Below are positions 1-4,740 of a stretch of DNA of 11,844 nucleotides, one piece after another (within the stretch, counting starts at the first letter, position 1; every line of letters starts with the position of its first letter). The stretch is taken from the NCBI GenBank assembly GCA_017395885.1, contig JAFQNM010000256.1, positions 1 through 11,844 of the forward strand, given 5' to 3'. A model generated the notes under the pieces. It made no database searches and was not told where the DNA came from. It saw only the letters and a list, made by a program, of their open reading frames with translations. Source of the stretch: Clostridia bacterium. GTDB lineage: Bacteria; Bacillota; Clostridia; Oscillospirales; CAG-272. The position numbers and the translations under genes were made by a program.

Positions 1-112
1 CATTTTCTTCGTAAAAAGGATTGACGAGGATGGCTTGAGTGAAATCCCCCGAAAATTGTATATCATATTCTGAAAATGCACTTTTAAGGAATATGAGTTT
101 ATTGTCTGTCAT
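1..112 (-). CDS. Unidentified protein, N-terminal fragment cut by the window edge
   Basis: Reading leftwards from an ATG at 112-110 gives 37 codons with no stop before the window edge. The protein begins MTDNKLIFLKSAFSEYDIQF and continues to ...NPFYEEN. A good ribosome binding site (AGAGGTGAT, minus strand, about 117-125) precedes the ATG at normal spacing. A strong promoter lies just upstream (134-162), so this is very probably a real gene. The fragment is soluble-looking, with no signal peptide or membrane segment. I do not recognise the family and assign no function. It lies downstream of tRNA-Arg on the same strand but has its own promoter and is insulated from the tRNA by a terminator and the hairpin array. 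Confidence 0.75.
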   Translation of the reverse strand, partial: MTDNKLIFLKSAFSEYDIQFSGDFTQAILVNPFYEEN

Positions 113-133
113 CCAAATCACCTCTTTAAAGTA

Positions 134-162
134 ATTATATCACGATATTCAAAGCTTTTCAA
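134..162 (-). promoter_or_regulatory. Sigma-A promoter of the left-edge gene
   Basis: On the minus strand a -35 TTGAAA (162-157) and a perfect -10 TATAAT (139-134) are separated by 17 bp. The expected start of transcription, near 127, gives a short leader that still contains the ribosome binding site. The -35 box directly abuts the first unit of the hairpin array. Confidence 0.85.
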
Positions 163-328
163 TGATATATCGCTGACGCGATATGATATACGGCTAACGC
201 CGTATGATATATTTGCTCCGCAAATATGATATAATATCCGTTCCTTCATACGCGAAGCGTATATCATCTGCGAAGCAGATATCATACCCGCAGGGTATCT
301 CACCCGTTCCAAAAGGAACGGATATCAT
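162..328. repeat. Array of seven short hairpins with inverted ATGATAT/ATATCAT spacers
   Basis: Seven perfect small inverted repeats follow one another: 167-184 (7-bp stem, loop TGAC), 188-205 (7 bp, TAAC), 209-227 (8 bp, TCC), 248-262 (6 bp, GAA), 266-280 (6 bp, GAA), 284-298 (6 bp, GCA) and 304-321 (7 bp, AAAA). The left three are bounded by four copies of ATGATAT (162, 183, 204 and 226, so 21-22 bp apart). The right units carry its reverse complement ATATCAT (261, 279, 322). The stems differ in sequence but the spacers are conserved. An 11-bp long-range pair (234-244 with 315-325) encloses the right units. The array lies between a promoter and a terminator and contains no credible gene. It could be a REP-like or MITE-like non-autonomous element. 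No transposase is visible in the window. Confidence 0.85.
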
Positions 329-373
329 TGTAAAAAACCTCTTTTGTCTGGTAGACAAAAGAGGTTTTTTACA
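329..373. terminator. Bidirectional intrinsic terminator after tRNA-Arg
   Basis: A perfect 21-bp stem (329-349 with 353-373) has a 3-nt loop (GGT). It has an A-tract on the left and a T-tract on the right, so it can terminate in both directions. It begins at the base immediately after the encoded CCA of the tRNA, so the tRNA precursor would have almost no 3' trailer outside the hairpin. Confidence 0.9.
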
Positions 374-450
374 TGGCCCGCCCGATAGGATTTGAACCCA
401 CGACACCCGGAATCGGAATCCGGTGCTCTATCCAGCTGAGCTACGAGCGG
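374..450 (-). tRNA. tRNA-Arg, anticodon CCG
   Basis: The minus strand folds into a complete 77-nt cloverleaf. It has a 7-bp acceptor stem (CCGCTCG with CGGGCGG, one G-U), a 4-bp D stem GCTC/GAGC, a 5-bp anticodon stem CCGGA/TCCGG and a T arm with loop TTCAAAT. The discriminator is G and the CCA is encoded. The anticodon loop TTCCGAT has T33 and anticodon CCG, which decodes the arginine codon CGG. The T stem relies on two G-U pairs. A strong promoter lies 14 bp upstream and a terminator stem starts directly after CCA, so the gene appears to be transcribed on its own. Confidence 0.95.
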
Positions 451-463
451 CTATTTCTTTGTA

Positions 464-492
464 AGTATACCACATTTGCGCCTTTTTGTAAA
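464..492 (-). promoter_or_regulatory. Sigma-A promoter of tRNA-Arg
   Basis: Minus strand: -35 TTTACA (492-487), a 17-bp spacer and -10 TATACT (469-464). Transcription is expected to begin near 457, about 7 nt before the mature 5' end of the tRNA at 450. Confidence 0.85.
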
Positions 493-519
493 CATCACCG
501 TAATATTTTTATAATTTAT

Positions 520-548
520 TTGAAATTTCTCCGTATGTATGGTATACT
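520..548 (+). promoter_or_regulatory. Sigma-A promoter of the tsaE-tsaB-rpiB-Nudix cluster
   Basis: Plus strand: -35 TTGAAA (520-525), a 17-bp spacer and -10 TATACT (543-548). It is divergent from the tRNA promoter, with 27 bp between the two -35 boxes. The expected start near 555 leaves a leader of about 30 nt before the TTG start of tsaE. Confidence 0.8.
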
Positions 549-585
549 GAAATGTAAACTAAGTATCACGAAAGGGGTATCGGCC

Positions 586-1017
586 TTGAACAATATTATT
601 GAAAGCCTTTCTGCCTCCGATACCGAGGCGGCAGGCGCCGCCCTCGCTACTCATCTCTCGAGCATCGCTCCCAACGAGCTCTTCTTCGTTTGCCTCACAG
701 GTGACCTGGGAGCCGGCAAAACTGCCTTCGTTCGTGGCTTTGCCTCCGTTCTTTCCCCCGGCAGCCGAGTTAAAAGCCCCACCTACACAGTTGTTAACGA
801 ATACAGAAAGGGCCCCACTCCCCTCTTTCATTTCGACCTCTACAGGCTTGAGGACTCGGAGGACGGTCTGGACTCTATCGGCTTTGAGCACTATACTCAG
901 AGCGGCCACTGCATTCTCGAGTGGAGCGAATTTCTCCCCTCCAGACCTGAGGGCGCCGTTGAGGTAAGAATCACCAAGAGAGGCGAAAGCTCACGTCTCA
1001 TTGAAATAAACTATTGA
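586..1017 (+). CDS. tsaE: tRNA t6A37 biosynthesis ATPase TsaE
   Basis: TsaE is the small cytosolic ATPase that works with TsaB and TsaD in placing threonylcarbamoyl on A37 of ANN-decoding tRNAs. The 143-residue product shows a Walker A motif GDLGAGKT (residues 39-46), the family segment SPTYTVVNEY (64-73), FHFDLYRL (81-88) and EWSE (112-115). The start is a TTG at 586, 8 nt after a GAAAGGGG ribosome binding site and about 30 nt after the expected transcription start. The reading frame stays open upstream through the promoter and the antisense of the tRNA, but that part cannot be translated from this promoter. The length is normal for the family. The next gene starts 7 nt after the stop. Confidence 0.93.
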   Translation: MNNIIESLSASDTEAAGAALATHLSSIAPNELFFVCLTGDLGAGKTAFVRGFASVLSPGSRVKSPTYTVVNEYRKGPTPLFHFDLYRLEDSEDGLDSIGFEHYTQSGHCILEWSEFLPSRPEGAVEVRITKRGESSRLIEINY

Positions 1018-1024
1018 GGTTACT

Positions 1025-1726
1025 ATGCTTATACTTGCTTTAGATTCTACCGCTACCGTGGCCTCCGTTGCTCTCGTGAGAAACGGAAGCATACTTGCAG
1101 AATATTCGGTCAACGCCGGCAACACCCACAGCGTTACCCTGCTGCCTATGATAGAGCATATGCTGAAAACAACAGGCACAGACCTTTCCGAGGTTGATAT
1201 CTTTGCCGCCTCCGTCGGCCCCGGCTCCTTTACCGGTGTCCGCATCGGCACTGCCACGGTCAAGGGCCTTGCTCATTCATCGGGAAAGCCCTGCATCGGC
1301 GTTTCCACCCTTGAGGCTCTGGCCCACAATCTTCACGGCTTTGGCGGCATTATCTGCCCCTGCATGAACGCAAGAAGAGGGCAGGTCTACACGGCTCTCT
1401 TTGAGGATACAGACGACGGCATCAGGCGGCTTATCCCCGATTCAGCTATGTCCGTTGAGGAGCTTCGGGCTCTTATTTCCGATTTTGAGGGTACCGTTCG
1501 CTTCACGGGTGACGGATACTTCCTCGTTTCTCACCTTTCCGAGTACAAAACTCCCGAAAGGCTCACCCTTCAGAGCGCCTCCTCGGTGGCCGCTGTTGCC
1601 GAAAAGCTCTACAGCAGCACAGAGGATAGGTCTGTCTTTACCTCCGCCGCCCTAAACCCCACATATCTCCGAAAGCCTCAGGCCGAAAGAGAGCGTGAGG
1701 AAAGGCTTCGTGCCAAGGAAAGCTGA
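1025..1726 (+). CDS. tsaB: tRNA t6A37 biosynthesis protein TsaB
   Basis: TsaB is the inactive ASKHA-fold partner of TsaD and the scaffold of the t6A-forming complex. The 233-residue product begins MLILALDSTATVASVAL, carries the family signature GPGSFTGVRIG (65-75) and STLEALAHN (94-102), and ends with the usual NPTYLRKPQAERE stretch (211-223) before a charged tail. The ribosome binding site GAGG overlaps the tsaE stop, so the two genes are probably translationally coupled. In many Bacillota tsaB is followed by rimI and tsaD. Here neither follows, so TsaD must be encoded elsewhere. Confidence 0.95.
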   Translation: MLILALDSTATVASVALVRNGSILAEYSVNAGNTHSVTLLPMIEHMLKTTGTDLSEVDIFAASVGPGSFTGVRIGTATVKGLAHSSGKPCIGVSTLEALAHNLHGFGGIICPCMNARRGQVYTALFEDTDDGIRRLIPDSAMSVEELRALISDFEGTVRFTGDGYFLVSHLSEYKTPERLTLQSASSVAAVAEKLYSSTEDRSVFTSAALNPTYLRKPQAEREREERLRAKES

Positions 1727-1791
1727 CTGCTCTGACCATTTTGTACTTTTTACGCTTTTTAGGAAAGCCAAAATAATACGAGGTATTTATT

Positions 1792-2235
1792 ATGAAAAAA
1801 ATTGCTATCGCCTGCGACCACGGCGGATACGAACTGAAGAAGGACATTATCAAGCATCTGACAGCACGCGGCTTTGAGGTTTGCGATTTCGGCTGCGACA
1901 GCACCCAGAGCGTTGACTACCCCGACTATGCTCTCCCCGCATCTCAGGCAGTTGCAAAGGGCGAGTGCGATCTGGGAATCCTCATTTGCGGAACAGGCAT
2001 CGGTATGAGCCTTTGCGCAAACAAGGTAAAGGGCATCAGAGCGGCCTGCTGCTCCGATACCTTCTCTGCAAGAATGACAAGAATGCACAACGACTCCAAC
2101 ATTCTCTGCTTCGGTGCCAGAGTTGTCGGCCTCGGTCTTGCCACCGATATGGTAGACCTGTTTTTGGATACTCCCTTTGAGGGCGCACGCCACAACGCCC
2201 GCATCGAAAAGATGATGGCTATTGAAAATCTCTGA
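1792..2235 (+). CDS. rpiB: Ribose-5-phosphate isomerase B
   Basis: RpiB interconverts ribose 5-phosphate and ribulose 5-phosphate in the non-oxidative pentose phosphate pathway, in the cytosol. The 147-residue product shows the substrate-binding ACDHGG (7-12), VDYPDYA (41-47), the catalytic cysteine in LICGTGIGMS (C66) and RMTRMHNDSNILCFGARVVG (94-113) with the conserved histidine and arginine. Some RpiB/LacAB relatives act on other sugar phosphates such as allose or galactose 6-phosphate, and sequence alone does not exclude this. The ribosome binding site GAGG lies 8 nt before the ATG. A 65-bp gap separates it from tsaB, with no terminator, so it is probably co-transcribed. Confidence 0.93.
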   Translation: MKKIAIACDHGGYELKKDIIKHLTARGFEVCDFGCDSTQSVDYPDYALPASQAVAKGECDLGILICGTGIGMSLCANKVKGIRAACCSDTFSARMTRMHNDSNILCFGARVVGLGLATDMVDLFLDTPFEGARHNARIEKMMAIENL

Positions 2236-2236
2236 T

Positions 2237-2785
2237 ATGGATCTCTTTGAAAAGCAGCTTTCCTCTGAATATTTTTACAGGGGAAGAATTATCAATATGC
2301 GCCGCGACAAAATTCTCCTTCCCGATGGAAACGAGGCATTTCGCGAGGTGGTTGAGCACCCCGGCGGAGTTTGCGTTGCGGCTCTGACCGACGAGGGCGA
2401 GATCCTTATGGTGCGCCAGTTCCGCTATCCCTACGGAGAGGTGGTGTTGGAGGTGCCCGCAGGCAAAAGAGAGACAGGAGAATCTGACCCTCTTATAGGT
2501 GCAAAGCGAGAGCTTCTTGAGGAAACGGGTGCCACAGCAGAGCGCTATTTCGATCTGGGAAGGCTTTATCCCACCCCCGGATATACAGACGAGGTCATTT
2601 ATATGTACGGTGCCACAGGGCTTACCTTCGGCGAGGCCTCTCCCGACGAGGATGAGTTTCTCACCGCAGAGCGCATCCCTCTTGAACGTGCCGTTGAAAT
2701 GGTTATGGAGGGCTCTGTTCCCGATGCAAAAACTCAGGCCTGCATTCTCAAGCTTCATTATATGATGACCCACAATGAAATTTAG
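2237..2785 (+). CDS. nudF: Nudix hydrolase, probable ADP-ribose pyrophosphatase
   Basis: The 182-residue product matches the ADP-ribose pyrophosphatase type of Nudix enzyme, which cleaves ADP-ribose to AMP and ribose 5-phosphate. The Nudix box occupies about 76-99, ending in RELLEETGA with the metal-binding E95 and E96. PTPGYTDE (112-119) is the downstream loop typical of this subfamily, and PDAKTQACILKL is the usual C-terminal helix. The box has eight residues (SDPLIGAK) between its E and REL, where seven is standard. I chose the ATG at 2237, one base after the rpiB stop, as a termination-reinitiation start. A TTG at 2222 overlapping rpiB is the alternative and would add five residues. Neither has a good ribosome binding site. 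The product ribose 5-phosphate is the RpiB substrate, a sensible pairing. Confidence 0.88.
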   Translation: MDLFEKQLSSEYFYRGRIINMRRDKILLPDGNEAFREVVEHPGGVCVAALTDEGEILMVRQFRYPYGEVVLEVPAGKRETGESDPLIGAKRELLEETGATAERYFDLGRLYPTPGYTDEVIYMYGATGLTFGEASPDEDEFLTAERIPLERAVEMVMEGSVPDAKTQACILKLHYMMTHNEI

Positions 2786-2792
2786 CAACGAA

Positions 2793-2820
2793 AAAGGACT
2801 TGCCGTATGGCAAGTCCTTT
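2793..2820 (+). terminator. Hairpin after the Nudix gene, probable operon terminator
   Basis: A perfect 12-bp stem (2793-2804 with 2809-2820) with loop GTAT starts 7 nt after the stop codon. It is preceded by an A-run, but only three Ts close it, so termination may be partial. A second hairpin follows with no gap. Confidence 0.6.
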
Positions 2821-2850
2821 CAGCTTGCCGATAAATCTATCGGCAAGCTG
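2821..2850. repeat. Perfect 13-bp inverted repeat abutting the previous hairpin
   Basis: The arms at 2821-2833 and 2838-2850 pair perfectly around a 4-nt loop (AATC). The 5' arm contains CTTGCC, which can also pair with GGCAAG in the 3' arm of the preceding hairpin (2809-2814). No T-run follows, so it is not a standard terminator. Its role is unknown. Confidence 0.75.
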
Positions 2851-3013
2851 CCTCAGGCTGTCGAGAAGGATGCAGATTTCGTCATTTCAAGTCCGTCGGA
2901 GGGGTTCCCCGAAAGTGAGCTTGCGATCTTTTGGGGGTTCCTGTAAGCGTACAAAGGTACGGAAGGACTTTCAAGGCCGAAAAGCTTGAAATCCCCTGAA
3001 AATCAGGAGATTT
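2851..3013. other. Gene-free, highly structured intergenic segment
   Basis: No credible gene lies here, and the one open frame across it (2807-2989) has no family features. The segment can fold extensively. AAGTCC (2889-2894) pairs with GGACTT (2965-2970) around two hairpins: a long G+C-rich one (2906-2915 with 2928-2937, 12-nt loop) and a small one (2948-2952 with 2957-2961). Next come a 7-bp hairpin (2969-2975 with 2985-2991) and an 11-pair hairpin with one mismatch (2989-2999 with 3003-3013) followed by TTTCTTT-like sequence. It could be a dispersed intergenic repeat or a structured 3'-UTR RNA. I do not recognise a named RNA family. Confidence 0.5.
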
Positions 3014-3113
3014 CTTTAATATGACTTTGATTATTCGTTATTTTGCTTTTTACAGTTAAAGCCACGATCCGGATGTCTTTGTTTTAATATATTTGCGGTC
3101 TGCGCCTTTTCCT

Positions 3114-3725
3114 TCACATCAATATGAGTATGCAAACGATAAGCCACACCACGGGAATGATTCCGCCAACGATAAACTGCATAACGGTGTGCCGCTTCAT
3201 ATAAACGGAGCTCACAAGTGCAGCTGCTGTAAGAGGGATTCCAACCGCCAGCAAAGCAGGCCCGACAAAGTATGCAAGGGCCGCCAAGGGTCCCACAAGA
3301 CCGCAGGAGTGACCGCTTGCCTTGAACCGAAACAGCTTGTTTACGGCAAGAAGCGTTGCTCCCGACAGAAGGTATGTCAGAAACATCGTGAGAATGGGCC
3401 TGCCTGCTGAAAAGATTATGGCATATACAACGCTCAGAACGTATCCGAGGTTGCACATTACAAACGCCAGAGCCCGTTGACCTTCTCGGCCTCTGTGTTT
3501 GAAGGGCGGGATTATAAGCTGCAGGGGATACGCCGCTATGGGAAGCAGAGCAATGAAGCATACTGCAGCAACGTACTCCCATATACTTGAATAAAAGTCA
3601 TCTACTGTGAGAAACAGAGAGAAAGCAGCAAGTGCCATTAGCGGAGGAACCGTTATTACTCTGATTATTTTCGCAATACACCACTTTGCACCCTTTTTGG
3701 GTGCTTTTGTTTCTTTATCTTCCAA
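3114..3725 (-). CDS. PAP2-like membrane protein
   Basis: The 203-residue product is an integral membrane protein of the PAP2/lipid phosphatase type, which removes phosphate from lipid phosphates or carriers at the membrane. Hydrophobic segments lie at about 22-42, 52-72, 87-107, 109-128, 143-162 and 182-202. KHRGREGQRA (77-86), FKASGH (134-139) and KRHTVMQ (177-183) correspond to the three PAP2 motifs. In the third, the histidine is kept (H179) but glutamine (Q183) stands where classical members have the relay aspartate, so activity is uncertain. The start chosen is TTG at 3725, 9 nt after AAAGGA. A TTG at 3761 would add 12 residues but lacks a binding site. The promoter is unclear; a weak TATAAG (3790-3785) is the best candidate. 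It stands alone between the structured segment and the XRE gene. Confidence 0.72.
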   Translation of the reverse strand: MEDKETKAPKKGAKWCIAKIIRVITVPPLMALAAFSLFLTVDDFYSSIWEYVAAVCFIALLPIAAYPLQLIIPPFKHRGREGQRALAFVMCNLGYVLSVVYAIIFSAGRPILTMFLTYLLSGATLLAVNKLFRFKASGHSCGLVGPLAALAYFVGPALLAVGIPLTAAALVSSVYMKRHTVMQFIVGGIIPVVWLIVCILILM

Positions 3726-3879
3726 CTGAACTGTTCCTTTCAAAGCAACTGCCTGTATCAAGCAATATTCAGGTCTTCCCTGTGCTTATACCCTAACATA
3801 GTTTTGCCGAAAAGTCACCCTACTTAGTCAAACGGCCGGTAGAAAGGCCAAAAACGCTTCGGTAGAATCGAAAAAATGC

Positions 3880-3920
3880 ACTCTACTGTGAGTGGAGTTC
3901 CCTTCAAAATCAAGGGTTTT
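3880..3920. other. Two small hairpins upstream of the XRE promoter
   Basis: The 207-bp gap between the PAP2-like start and the XRE promoter holds a 7-bp hairpin with one G-U (3880-3886 with 3892-3898). A 5-bp hairpin follows (3900-3904 with 3912-3916), then TTTT. On the minus strand the first hairpin is followed by GCATTTTTT, so it could act as a weak terminator in that direction. No gene is seen in this gap. Confidence 0.35.
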
Positions 3921-3932
3921 CAGGCTTTTTTC

Positions 3933-3962
3933 TTGACAGGCGCCGCATTGGTATGTTAAAAT
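3933..3962 (+). promoter_or_regulatory. Extended -10 promoter of the XRE regulator gene
   Basis: A consensus -35 TTGACA (3933-3938) is followed after 18 bp by TAAAAT (3957-3962), which carries an extended -10 TG one base upstream (3954-3955). It rules out the ATG at 3953 as start codon, since that ATG lies inside the promoter. Confidence 0.85.
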
Positions 3963-4012
3963 CATCTTTGAACAACAGCTTTAAGAATCGACGACGGAAA
4001 GGACGTGAGAAT

Positions 4013-4600
4013 TTGACCGAGCTTAAGAAAATCGTTGCAAAAAACATTTCAGAGCTGAGAAAAGGTGCAGGCATGACCCAGCTTGAGCTTGCCGAGCGGC
4101 TCAATTATTCCGATAAGGCAGTTTCCAAATGGGAGTCCGGCGCCTCTATTCCCGACGTTGGCGTTCTTTTGGAAATATCAAGGCTGTTCGGCGTTACGGT
4201 GGACCATCTCCTCTCTGAGGATCACACGGCTGCCGAAAAGCTCCCCCATAAGAGCACAGGCTACAGCAGAAGCCACGTTGTTATCACCCTTCTCTCCGTT
4301 GCACTGGTATGGCTCATCGCCACGGTCTCCTTCGTTGTGCTGAATCTCTCCGGAATAAACGTGGGCACCTGGCTCCTTTTCATTTATTCGGTTCCGCTGA
4401 GCTCTGTGGTGCTCATTATTTTCAACTCTATCTGGGGAAGGCGCCGACACAACTATCTCTATATCTCAATTCTTATGTGGTCGCTCCTTTGCGCCGTTTA
4501 TCTCTCCCTTCTTGCATATAACTACTGGCTCATCTTCGTTATCGGTATCCCCGGCCAGACCATCATCTGCCTCTGGGCAGGTATGAAAAAAACTAAATAA
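4013..4600 (+). CDS. XRE-family regulator with a C-terminal membrane domain
   Basis: The 195-residue product begins with an XRE-type helix-turn-helix (about 4-68; recognition region MTQLELAERLNYSDKAVSKW). A linker follows, then four hydrophobic segments (about 88-111, 119-140, 147-169, 171-190) and a short basic tail. Such proteins are DNA-binding regulators tethered to the membrane, but the signal and targets are not visible here. The start is a TTG at 4013, 9 nt after AAAGGA and about 45 nt after the expected transcription start. The frame is open upstream only because no stop occurs in the leader. It is transcribed alone from its own strong promoter and closed by tandem hairpins. No obvious partner gene lies beside it; the PAP2-like membrane protein is divergent. 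Confidence 0.85.
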   Translation: MTELKKIVAKNISELRKGAGMTQLELAERLNYSDKAVSKWESGASIPDVGVLLEISRLFGVTVDHLLSEDHTAAEKLPHKSTGYSRSHVVITLLSVALVWLIATVSFVVLNLSGINVGTWLLFIYSVPLSSVVLIIFNSIWGRRRHNYLYISILMWSLLCAVYLSLLAYNYWLIFVIGIPGQTIICLWAGMKKTK

Positions 4601-4617
4601 AAAAGCTCACCTTTAGC

Positions 4618-4645
4618 AGGTTGGTCTTATCCCTAAGACCGACCT
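4618..4645 (+). repeat. 12-bp hairpin downstream of the XRE gene
   Basis: 4618-4629 pairs with 4634-4645, with one G-U pair and loop TCCC. No T-run follows, and it stands 5 bp before the strong terminator hairpin. It may stabilise the transcript end or be a terminator remnant. Confidence 0.6.
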
Positions 4646-4650
4646 ATAAG

Positions 4651-4693
4651 GAACAAAAATACTCCGTTGTTTTACAACGGAGTATTTTTGTTT
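4651..4693. terminator. Bidirectional terminator between the XRE gene and hpf
   Basis: A perfect 19-bp stem (4652-4670 with 4674-4692), plus a closing G-U, has loop TTT. An AAAAA run on one side and a TTTTT run on the other let it serve both the plus-strand XRE gene and the minus-strand hpf, whose stop codons face each other here. Confidence 0.9.
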
Positions 4694-4740
4694 GCGTCAG
4701 CAATATTTCATATTTCCACAGGAAATATATCGTTCTTGTT

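Noticed and set aside
162..328. CRISPR array
   Set aside because: The repeated unit is a 7-bp spacer with variable palindromes at 18-22-bp steps. There are no direct repeats of 23-40 bp, no spacers of CRISPR length and no cas genes.
118..406. Small open frames across the hairpin array
   Set aside because: They translate the palindromic repeats into low-complexity Ile/Ser/Tyr-rich peptides in several frames, with no binding sites.
373..585. Upstream extension of the tsaE reading frame to an ATG at 373
   Set aside because: It runs through the antisense of tRNA-Arg and through the tsaE promoter at 520-548. The TTG at 586 has a proper binding site and fits the family length.
1749..1777. Promoter-like TTTACG-17-AATAAT before rpiB
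   Set aside because: Transcription would start near 1784, after the GAGG ribosome binding site of rpiB, so it cannot serve that gene well.
2807..2989. 60-residue open frame in the structured intergenic segment
   Set aside because: It has no binding site or family features and overlaps strong inverted repeats; its basic, low-complexity translation looks accidental.
3031..3582. 183-residue minus-strand frame overlapping the PAP2-like gene
   Set aside because: It is the shadow of the membrane protein frame; the Cys- and Ser-rich translation has no domain features.
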